Source: Podochytrium sp. JEL0797 (lineage: Eukaryota > Chytridiomycota > Chytridiomycetes > Chytridiales > Chytriomycetaceae). Taken from it: a stretch of 24,194 nucleotides of DNA. Every line of letters starts with the position of its first letter. Positions within the stretch are counted from its first letter, which is position 1. Below the pieces are notes generated by a model, which saw nothing but the letters and a program-made list of their open reading frames with translations, was not told where the DNA came from and did not search any database. Shown here piece after piece: positions 8,597 through 18,300 of this stretch. The position numbers and the translations under genes are program-made. Where the stretch lies: NCBI GenBank assembly GCA_027596195.1, contig JADGJG010000319.1, positions 1 through 24,194 of the forward strand, read 5' to 3'.

Positions 8597-8796
8597 TTAA
8601 TAAACTCCCGGAATGAAACGGTACTTGATTATTTCGCAATATCTTTCCCAATCGGCTCCATACTTTGCACTACACTTGTGCTCGTCCCTCATTTCGCGAT
8701 GCTACAACAGAATCCCAAAGTAAAACGCGTAAAAGTAGGGAATTGGGGATCCGAATCTCGTGGGAAGACACCGCGACAGCGCCATCAACCAATCCC
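8597..8796 (-). pseudogene. Relic of the DHCR7 last exon
   Basis: This is a 200-nt, indel-free copy of the last coding exon of the sterol reductase at 10428-10229. It starts at the same splice acceptor (TAG at 8799-8797) and ends with the same GVY-stop. The C-terminal signature KYGADWERYCE and KYRFIPGVY are still readable. A TAG at 8704-8702 replaces the Trp codon of the real gene's LLWHREM. No upstream exons are present: homology ends within a few bases of the acceptor. Similarity also continues past the stop to about 8550. It was carried here when 7TM copy B and copy C were produced by duplication. Confidence 0.93.
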
Positions 8797-8811
8797 CTAC
8801 GGTGCGCCACA

Positions 8812-9013
8812 CTGTTAAATTGCCACATTCGGAAAATGATGGAACAGCCAGGCTCCTCTCTTTACTCGGGATAGAGGGTTGGAGGGGTGAGGGCAGTGTG
8901 AGGAATCAACGGAACATCACAACATTTTAAATATAAGAGAATATTGGCTCGAAGATTCATTCTCCTTATTTGTTAAACTTTAAATCATGGTATAAATGAG
9001 GAACAAAAAAGAA
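8812..9013. other. 3' flank of 7TM copy C
   Basis: Intergenic DNA between the DHCR7 relic and the stop of 7TM copy C. Its left part (about 8805-8855, AAATTGCCAC then GATGGAACAGCCA) and right part (about 8940-9013, ATTGGCTCGAA and ATGGTATAAA) match the spacers of units 1 and 2 in a diverged form. No small-protein gene follows this 7TM copy. Confidence 0.55.
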
Positions 9014-9981
9014 CTAGACTGTCGTCTTACTCAAGCATTCAGCTTCCTGCTCCAACTCCCCACTCTCCTTGACCGGCGTCGGATCCAACGTCTTGCCTTC
9101 CTCCCTCCTCATCCAAAACAATTTGACCTTCATCACCAACATGGCCACAAACACGACCGTCAGCAGTACGTCAATCACGGCGCCGAGCAGATTCGAACAC
9201 ACCCCTTCGCGTCCGAAAATAGCCACGGGAACGTACATACACAACGCGAATAGAATCGCAATGCATGAAATGGTTCCGTAGACGGACACGGTGATGAATG
9301 TTGGGTCGGGTCGTGACGATACACTATCTCCGGGGATGATGGTGCGATTCAAGAAAGCTGAGAAGCAGTAGAGGGAGATGCCGTCGTATATAATTATGGC
9401 GATGGGTGTGATGATGGAGGTTGCAAAGTAGAGTGGGCTTTCGGCCAGAGTCCCAGGGATGAAAACGGCCATGCACGTGGGTATCATTTGGGTCATCGTG
9501 ATTAGCGGGAAAACGCGTGTGAAGGTGATCATAAAGGTTTCGAGCTGTTTGGAAACGTGTTTGACTAGGGAACGTGAGCGGCTCCAGCTGAATGTGACGT
9601 CTGGGAAAACGAAAGAACGTTCAGAAAGGCATATTAAAGGCCCATAAGATCAGAAACCATACAGCAGATTTCTCCGACACAGAGAGCAAAGTTTTCCAAG
9701 AGGTATGCGGCGCCGCTTTGCTCCGTGTTATGATGGAGAATCACGGCAGTCGCTTCCGACAAAGCCATGACAAACAACGCCACACACCCGATAAACCAGG
9801 CTTGGTTGAATGGCGTGAAGCCTGTGGACCATTTGAACGTGTGGTGGGAGCTGCTTTTGGCGGGGATCTCGCGGCAAATCACAAACCAGAGAAAGAAGAG
9901 GAGGAGAAACAGGTGGGAAGTGGAAATAATTGCGACAATCGCGATCGCGGCCTTGTCGATATTGGAAATGTTGCGAGGCAT
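9014..9981 (-). CDS. Seven-transmembrane protein, tandem copy C (301 aa)
   Basis: Exons 9981-9663 and 9600-9014 are joined by a 62-nt intron (9662-9601, donor GTATGG, phase 1), giving 301 aa. The start is placed at MPRNIS, in line with copies A and B; the frame is open to 10098 but the extra 39 codons are not conserved. It has the same seven hydrophobic segments and basic loops and the KTTV end. It is the most diverged copy: the loop before segment 5 is longer (AESPLYFATSIITPIAII), and segments 6 and 7 carry many replacements (AILFALCMYVPVAIF; IDVLLTVVFVAML). Its 5' side is 247 bases from the stop of DHCR7, on the same strand. Confidence 0.85.
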
Positions 9982-10228
9982 TGGGAAGAGATCACGCCGC
10001 AACGCGTTTTCCTCTGACAAATCTTTTCTGTAAATCTTTCGCCCGCCGCCGCCACCCAGTATAAAAAAGATTACGCCGAGAAAGAAAGAACAAATCAAGA
10101 AATTCTAATCGATTAATTGTGTGGTTTATTGTGAAGAAACCAGTGAAACCAGAAGAACTTCTGAACAGTTATTCAAGAGTCCCAATTCGCTTTTCGATTC
10201 GGTTTCAAAACTTCTCCATTTATTGGAA
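9982..10228. promoter_or_regulatory. 5' flank of 7TM copy C and 3' flank of DHCR7
   Basis: The first 45 bases beyond the ATG (GATCACGCCGCAACGCGTTT then CTCTGACAAATCTTT) are conserved upstream of all three 7TM copies, so they are probably 5' UTR or core promoter. Copies B and C share a further GCCCGCCGC tract. Copy C has a TATA-like TATAAAAAAG (plus-strand reading, 10060-10069) where copy B has CAATAAAG. None of this is tested. Confidence 0.4.
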
Positions 10229-11902
10229 CTAATAAACTCCCGGAATGAAACGGTACTTGACCTTCTCGCAATATCTATCCCAATCGGCTCCATACTTTGC
10301 ACGACACTTGTGCTCGTCTCTCATCTCACGATGCCACAACAGAATCCCAAAGTAAAACGCGTAAAAGTAAGGAATTGGGGACCCGAATCCCGTGGGGAGA
10401 CACCAAGACAGCGCCATCAACCAATCCCCTATAAAATTGCCATCCAAAATCAGCATACACTCAAGTGACATTGCAGAAGAAAAAAGAACACCCACCCGTG
10501 TAATTCACATGTCTCGCGACCCCCCACCACCCCGTCACAAGCAACTTGCTTCCGCTCTTCGTCTCCAAAAACTTCAAGTGCTTGCACGCGGGTGCGTCCG
10601 GGTTCGTGCGGAACGCGTTCTTTTGCCCGTTGCTCCCGCGGAACACGTACAATCCAAACAGCTTGAGCGCCACGAGTGCGGCCACGACTGGAGTCGACAG
10701 GGATTGCGGGAACATGGTGAGGTATTTCGATTGGAGGGTGTAGGTGAAGGGGACCCAGACCTGTTTCAACAACGTTTTGAGCATGCGGTTTTCAGATCCT
10801 GCCCCCCATCACACTCAGAAACAAGCGAAAACTCACCAAATCCCCAAAATTCAACATAAACCCAAACCCATCCGTCGTCAAATCCATCGTCGTCAAAATC
10901 GCCTGCTCGTTCCACAACGCATCCACAACATAATACCCTTGAAACACGTACACCAACCACATACTATTCGTCACTCCACCAATCACCTCCCCCCACCCCG
11001 CTTCCCCACCACTCCTCTCAACGCCCTGCGACACGGCATTCGCCAAATTCAACACTGTCCATCCAATCAACCCAGGCCTCAACTCACAAAAGTACTTGAA
11101 ATCGAAACCGTAGAAGCGTGGGTTCAGCTCGCGACCAATGAAAAAGTCGTACACGGGGTACCCCGAATTGCCACCCTCTGCACACAACACGGGAACCCTC
11201 TTCCCGGCCACCACCTCTTCTCCATCCTTGCGCGCCTTTGCAGCATCTGTGTGGAGAACCGTTGCGCGGAACGAGGCCGCGTACAACGCGAGGGATTGGA
11301 GGATCGAGAGGAGAGTTGAGGCAAGACAGAGGGGGAGGGTGTTGTGGGCGACCCAGAGGAGGAGGGTTGGACCGTATGTGGCACTGAGGAGGAAGAGGGT
11401 GGCGTAGGTTGCGAGGAGGGAATTAAAGGCGTTGATGGGGTAAGTGAGGCGGGTTCCGTCGCGGATCAAGGTTCCTGTTGGGATTGAAAGAAATTGAGGG
11501 TGAGAAAAACGCGGGAGTGAGAGGGAGGCAGGAAAGGGGAGGGGGAGGGAGCGAACCTGGGACGACTTTGCCGGGCATCACGAGGTACAACACGGCCTGC
11601 CACGCATACCACGCCACTACCACCGCTCCCGCCTGCACAACCTGTGTCCACGTCACGGCTCCCACTGTTTCCGCGAACGTGTCCGCCAACAAGTCCATCA
11701 CTCCCGCAGAGGTCCACGAGGACGGGACGGGGGGGCATTGGGCGTTGGAGCAGAGGGAGTGGAGGAGTGTTGGGACGACAGTCATGCCGAGGATCACGAG
11801 GGAGGAGAGGTGCGGGCCCATGAATTCAAAGTGGTGCGTTTGCGGGTTACGCACGGCAGCGGGCTTGGGGCCCGCTTGGGATGGTTTCGTTTTCGCGACC
11901 AT
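10229..11902 (-). CDS. DHCR7: Sterol delta-7 reductase (7-dehydrocholesterol reductase type)
   Basis: Exons 11902-11557, 11474-10837, 10760-10496 and 10428-10229 (introns of 82, 76 and 67 nt, all GT-AG) give 482 aa, close to the usual 475 or so of animal DHCR7. It belongs to the ERG4/ERG24 membrane reductases, which use NADPH to reduce a sterol double bond in the ER. The features that point to DHCR7 are MPGKVVPG at residues 109-116, FFIGRELNPRFYGFDFKYF, RPGLIGWTVLNL, VYVFQGYYVVDALWNE, the signature KLLVTGWWGVARHVNYTGDW (about 400-419), DEHKCRAKYGADWDRYC and the KYRFIPGVY end. Several hydrophobic spans fit a polytopic protein. The gene is head-to-head with SZT2. Yeast-type fungi lack this enzyme; its presence implies cholesterol-like (delta-7-reduced) sterols. 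ERG24 is the alternative, but length and the PGK and GVY motifs favour DHCR7. Confidence 0.92.
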
Positions 11903-12311
11903 CTTTTTTTTGGGTAAAAATCAGCCCATCGCAACCATTCGGCGATCGGGAGTGGCACCATCGCACATTTCCTTTTTTCTCTCCTTGCTGAAAGAGAAGA
12001 AAAAAACACAGTGGCCGTGGATGGGGACAAAGCGGATGTGTTTGCGTTTTGGTCGCGTCTTAATTCTAGTTCAAAAGCTGTTGAGAGCAGCAGAATTGCT
12101 GAATGAGAGGGGTACGAGAACGAGTTGAAGATGGCGACTGTTGTGCTGCAGGGCAACTGATGGATATTCGATGCGCGAGGCGGCGCAGCACGCGTGGTTC
12201 AAGTGAACAAACAATTCGTTTTCTCTGCATCCCTTTCTCATACTACTCCTCTATCAAAAAACTTGTCTTTCGCATTTCGAAGTGAAATCGAAAAAAACAA
12301 AACAACGGCAC
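11903..12311. promoter_or_regulatory. Shared divergent promoter region of DHCR7 and SZT2
   Basis: 409 bases separate the two start codons, which point away from each other, so this stretch must hold the 5' UTRs and promoters of both. I see pyrimidine-rich tracts at about 11968-11990 and CT-rich sequence at 12219-12262, but no clear TATA box and no convincing sterol regulatory element. The call rests on position only. Confidence 0.6.
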
Positions 12312-15300
12312 ATGGTCGTTCACGACCTCACCGCACTCGCCGTGATGTGGCGCATCAACCACACGGGCACAACCGCCACGCGTGCCGACAAGCATGGCTG
12401 GATCCTGCAGAACATGTACCGCCCGCTGTCTGGGCGGCAGTTGCTTGACGTGAGTCAGTGGAATTTGCTCTCTCCCACTTCTTACACTCCTGCCCCAGGA
12501 CCCCTTCTTCAAGGTCCTTGACATGGCCACGGACAAGGACGGCTTCGCCTGGGACGCCAATGGCTTCTTGAGCGAGGAGCAAATGCCGAAATCGCCCGAA
12601 AACACCAACAGTTCGTTACCGACCCCCAGTGACCCCGCTGCCCAGCTCTTCCGCATCACACCATCGACACGCATCTATGCAATGTGCTTAAAGTATCGCG
12701 TGGCCATTGTCGTTGATGTCAGTGCCTCCATGCGCGTTGTCGATACGAACGTTCGGGGCCTCAACCGATGTCTGATTCCTTTGTGCTTCGAAACGTAAGC
12801 CGTGATGACCTCCGCACTCGTGCTCACACCTGGCTCCACAATCAGGCTGTGCAACTGTCTCGACGGCATCAGTCGTCCCTATGCAATCAAAAACTCGTGG
12901 ACCGGCGAACTGTACGAGGTGCGCCGAAATGACCTGAATTCGTTTCAGTGGACTCACTTCTTGACCAGATCAATCCAGAGATATACGTGACCGTTCTGGC
13001 CAAAGCCGGCGCGTCGATGGGCTATCGACCGGATCTGTCTCCCAGGGCGCACGCGTACATCATGCGGCACCCCGTGCATGCCATTCTGCAGGACGTTCAG
13101 ATAAACAGCGGAAATCTTTTCAATGGTACCTATGCAAACTCGAATCTCGCTCAACCCGTCGTTGACTTGATTCATATTCAGTCACCGAATGGCTCTACCA
13201 CGAACTGAACGCGTACGAAAACGAAATGATTTCTCTCCGGCATATGGACGACAAAAGTGGACCCGTAGATCCAAACAGCCCTACCCCACATCCACCATTG
13301 GTCCCGCCCTCAATCCCATCGCAAGCTTCTGTCTTGTCTTTTGACGGCGCTCAAAGATCTCTGCACCACAAAGAGCTCCCTCCCTTGAATACCCTAGAGC
13401 ACGCGCTATATGCTCTCAGATTGATTCCTGCCGATTGCAAACCTGTCGTGATTGTATTGACAGACGGCGTTTCCATGAGTTTGATGAAGGGAGAATTCAT
13501 TTACCGCGATGTATGTCGCAGGTTGTCGAAGGAGCTGGTCAATGTGTCCATCATTCAAGTCGGATCGAACAGCGGGTTTTATCCTGGAGTGAATTTTGGC
13601 TACGGTTCGTTTCTTGGATTGCTTGTTTTCCCGCGCTTTTCTGAACTTTACGGCGTTATTCAGTTCCCGACAACGAAGCACTGAGATTCCTTGCCATGGC
13701 TGCCTTTGGAAAGTTTTTCTACGCGTCCGACTGCCGGTACCTGGACCCTCCGTTCAAAACAGACGGAACCGTCCACGCCCAGCCAGTCGCGAGCCCGCCC
13801 AACTTTTACCACCGCACCATCTTGATCCGCGAAACTCTTCTCAAAAAGTCCAAAAACGTGGACCTTTCGCGCTTCGTGGCGGGGCCCGAGCGACCCGTCG
13901 ACACCCCGCGTGTTCGATTCATCAACTCCAACATGGAAGCCAGCATGATCTCAGACGCGTCTCCCGAAAGCGACTACCATGAGATTGTGTTCCCATGGCA
14001 CTTGGAAAGTCTTCCCCCTATTGTGGGCGAGATTCTGTGTGGATTCAAAGACTATGAGGTGGAGAGTCGTGATTTGACGGCTCTGATTCACATGAGACTG
14101 CTGGAAGGATTCGCCGTCAAGAGCATTCATATTGGAAGCGGTAGCCAACGCAAGCATCACTCGGGTGGGAAGGCGGCGGAGAAGGTGGAGATCATTTTGA
14201 TGAGGCCGTGGCTGCCGCACGTCACGATTCAGTACACGATCAAGGCGAGATTTGTGTTTGATTGGGAAAGCTCGAAGAAGACGTTTGTCGCGTGTGCGAT
14301 TGAAGGGAAAGTGCCGATCATTGAGGTGAGCAGAGCTCCGCTTTGCTTTGGATTGAACTGAATATTGGGTCGCAGTTGAACATCCTAGCGCACCATTCGT
14401 TCGCCGTCAACTTTGTGAACTCTGCGGAGAATGCGAACCTCAAGAACGAGAGGATTCAGAAGCTTCAGAACTATCTGCTGTATGTGCCTTTTGCGTTCCT
14501 TGATCGAGTTCTCATCCACTGATTCGAACAGGGGTATTTGGGAGTCGGATGCTGTGGTGCATTTGCTGGTTGGATTCACAGACAAGAGCGTGATGACCTC
14601 ATTCCCAAAGTTTGATTACTCAAGGATATTTTCATCCGCGGGTGGCCAAGGCGGGTGGGGAATGGGTGCGACATCGACGAGCGTGGACCCGGACAACATT
14701 TGGAACGTCATGTGCAGCTTCATGGTCAACAAATCAACCTCCTTCGATGATTGGGATCGCGATGTAGTATTGCGCTCGTCCAATCCGAACCGCGTTCTTG
14801 CTGAAGTCAGTTCTGCTTACCCCTCTGGTGTCTTCAACTCGCGGCCTTCAGCGGGCGGGAAATACAACCCCGCGGGCGAAGCGCAAGGTCGATCGAGGCT
14901 CCCGTCTTCGTTGATTCATATCATGAACTTCCTCGCGACCCAGTGGAGCTCATTTACCGTGAACCGAACCACCTTTGTCAAGTTTTACCCCGACGAACAA
15001 GCCCCAACTGGATTCACTATGCTGCGTCTCGTCTACGAAACGGATTGGCTCTTGTCGATGCGCATGTCATTTTTCAACGTGCCTGTCCATGGGCGTCAAA
15101 AAATGGCGGACCTCGTGTGCACCGAGTTGAGCGGTTTGAGCGTTCCTTGCTCGTACACCAAGTCGGACTCCTCGAGCCCGGTAGCCACGTATACGCCCCT
15201 CAAAATCTGCGCGAAGCCGATCCGTCGCATGCTGATCCGTTATCGCGTGAAATCGGAAGACGTCGCCGAAGCCCTCCACCGCGTGAAATCGGAAGACAGC

Positions 15301-18300
15301 AGTTCCGAGCCGCCTCCGATTTCGCTTGTCGATATCGTCTCCAAAGCCGAGAAATCAGGCTTGACGGCGCATCTCATTTCGCCAGTCGGACCGCGCTCGT
15401 ATTTGCGTTCGTACCGATGGGTGTGGCTTGCTGATGTAGATTTGGCGGAGCATTCGTCGTTCGCGTCGAGTACGTTGTTTGGTGGAGGGACGTCCAAGAT
15501 GGAGGGAGGGCAGGCCATGTCCATTTTGGATTTGGCGTTGCATTTGCTGTATTTTGCGCGGCTGGAGGAAGGGTATTTGCTCGTGTCGCAGTTGCAAGAC
15601 AGTGTCACGATGTATCGCGAGATTGTTGTTCAGAAACCGTTCCGGTTGTTGGATTCGGCTGGGTGGGTTTTGCTTTTGGTTCGTGTTTTGTTGTCTATCT
15701 CGGCTCACTCTTTTTTGTCATCCAGGAACGAAATTAGGCGCAACTCTCTGTTTGAAAATGTGTCTTCCAGGGAGATTGCTTGCGGTGTTCAGTACATTAT
15801 TCTCGTGGATCGTGTTCAGAGGACGATCGTTACTGAGCTATGGGTGGAGCCGGTGATTCATGGAACCGGAGACCCCAACATCCCTCCCCTCTCGAAGGAC
15901 GTCCATGTTCTCTTCCAAGAGTTGCACGAGCCGATTGCCCACGACGTGGTCGAAGCCGATTCTCGCCTCTTTGACAGTCTATTCACGTTTGACCGGATCC
16001 ACAACATTGCACGCAGCTACCAAGCCTCCACCCCCGTTGTCATCGGTGGCCGAAAATCTAGTCGCGTCAGTGTGATGGAGCGACAATCGGCGGGTGGTGT
16101 TTGCGACGCTCCTGGAACCAAAGTGATGGAAGTTTCGGAACCCGGCCGTGCAACCGCCATCATGCAAACCAATCTCAGCATTGAGTCCGTTCTTCAGAAT
16201 GCCGAATTTTGGGCCATGCTGTTCTCGCCTCCCATTGTCACTGGAAACTCCGCCGAGGAATCCGGGGGTACCGCGTTTGAGACTGCTTCCGAGGCCAACT
16301 TTAGCCCCCTAGCGGCATTCAAGAGCGAAGGGGACTTGCTGTCTCGAGGACTCGCTTCTCCGAGCGGCACGTTAGATTCGCCACGCGGATCTATTTCGAA
16401 CGACCTCATGTTTCATCGCAGGAGCTCTCACTTCGCCCCTAAGCCCCCTGCACCCGTGGTCCCCGTCAAACCGGTCCTCTCCATTGGCGTGAACTGGGAT
16501 ATGTTGGTGGCCAGCTCCCCGCAAGCGAGAACGCGTCTTTTGTTGTTCAAATTCTTTCAAGACGCCATGAACGCGACTACCGACGGAGAAGTCAAGTTCA
16601 AACTGATCTCCGCAACAGCGGCAACAGCAACACGCCGCAAGCTGTCCAAGAGCACTTCAGAAATGTACGAGCCCGACGTGCTCTATTCGTCTGGGGTCGA
16701 TGGGAACCTGCTCGAACGGATCCACGAAATTCTCGCCAAGTCGTACGCGGCGCTCGAGGTGCTGGTGCCGCGGTTCGAGGAGAGTGTGTGCTTTGTCAAG
16801 TTGCGGAGATTCGACGAGTTTTATTTGACGTTTGTGCCAAAAGTCGTGCCCGTTGCAGACTTGTACAAGGGGGAAGCGATGGCTGTGACGGTAGTGCGGT
16901 GTCGGCGGAAGCGGGTTTCAAGCAACGTTTCGGGGAGGGAGAGGTTGGCTCCGGTTGGGTTTGACCGGTGTGTGACGGGACAGAATACCAACAAGTTCAA
17001 TTGGGAGTTGCTGAAAAAGGAGGGCGAGAGTTGGAGTGACGGGGTGGTTGTTTTGAAGGGAGACACCGGGTCTGTGGTTGTTCAAAAGAAACCGGCGGAG
17101 GAGGAGGACGATGCTGCGTCGGCCGAGTACGTGGACAACTTTATGACGTCCGTTGGTGCGGCGTTCGCGAATGCGCATTGCAAGTCGGTGTATGCGGGTC
17201 TATTGCAGAATTTGGAAATGAGTGCGGAGGATGTTGAGAAGGCGCTGGCTAGTTGCGTGGAAATTGCGGTGGATGTTGATCTCACCTCGTACTTGAATGT
17301 GTTGACATTGAGGCACAAGGTGATGAAGAAGGATGACGTTCGGTAATTATACGATTGCCTTGATTTTTGGGCACGCTCTGATTATCGTTTTGCAGATTGG
17401 AGAAAACGAACATTCTGAACGCGGTTCGGTCTCGTTTGAGTCAATACTTCAAGCAAGTGACGTGCTTGCCGAACCAAAAGAACATGTACTTCTACGACCC
17501 AGACGACGGATCCGACGGTTGCGTGACGCCTTCGAGACTGGATTGTGCCGACTCGCCGTTGTTTATCAGATCCGAATGCTCGTTCCGGAAATCCAACTTG
17601 AGTCAATCGGAAGGTGTCCTGATCCCATCCGTTGCGATTCCAACCTCATACGTGGTGTCCGACCTTACGTCTTGGAATGTGGTTGAACCGGAAGACGACC
17701 CGTATACCATCGATTTCAGTCCTCGTGTGATTGGAACGGAGGAGAGTCCGTTGCAAAGTGTCGATGGAACCGTTGCGACTCTTCAACTGGTCTGCCTGTG
17801 CTTGATCAAACCGACCAAGTTTGATGCGACGTATGACGATACCGTTGAACTGTAAGATCGTAATCCTTGTTTGTTCTCTCCTCCTCCATTTTCTGATTAT
17901 GATGAATTCAGTCATGAGAGAGAGCTCGACGACCCGCGCTTGGTTTTGACCGCAGACAAAGTCGCCGCGTTTTACAAGACGGTCGACCTCATCAAGGAGA
18001 TTTTGGAAGACGAAATCATGAACGGCCTGCTCGAGCTTCCCTCCAAGGCGGAAAAGTTTACGGTGGAGCACATCAAGGACTGCCTGTCGCTGCGCCACCC
18101 GATCCCGTCCAATTTTGGAATCGAAAACATCCAGAGCATTGTTGAGCCTGCTTCGAGCTGCATCTGCGACTTCCCTTTGGTGTTTATCCACGATACGGTG
18201 TCTCCGGATATGGTGACGGCAGAATTCGCCAAAGTCAAGGTGGACACCGGTTCCATTTCGATCCAGCGATTAAAGGAGTATTTCTGTATTATGGGGTGTT

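Noticed and set aside
10461..10495. Continuous reading of DHCR7 exon 3 into the following sequence, ending in GGCSFFFCNVT
   Set aside because: This is translated intron. Splicing 10495-10429 restores the NYTGDW junction known in the family.
12919..12948. A 30-nt intron ending at TTTCAG (12948) in SZT2
   Set aside because: It breaks the reading frame. The next acceptor (CCAG at 12968) gives a 50-nt intron in phase 0 and leads straight into the conserved PEIYVTV block.
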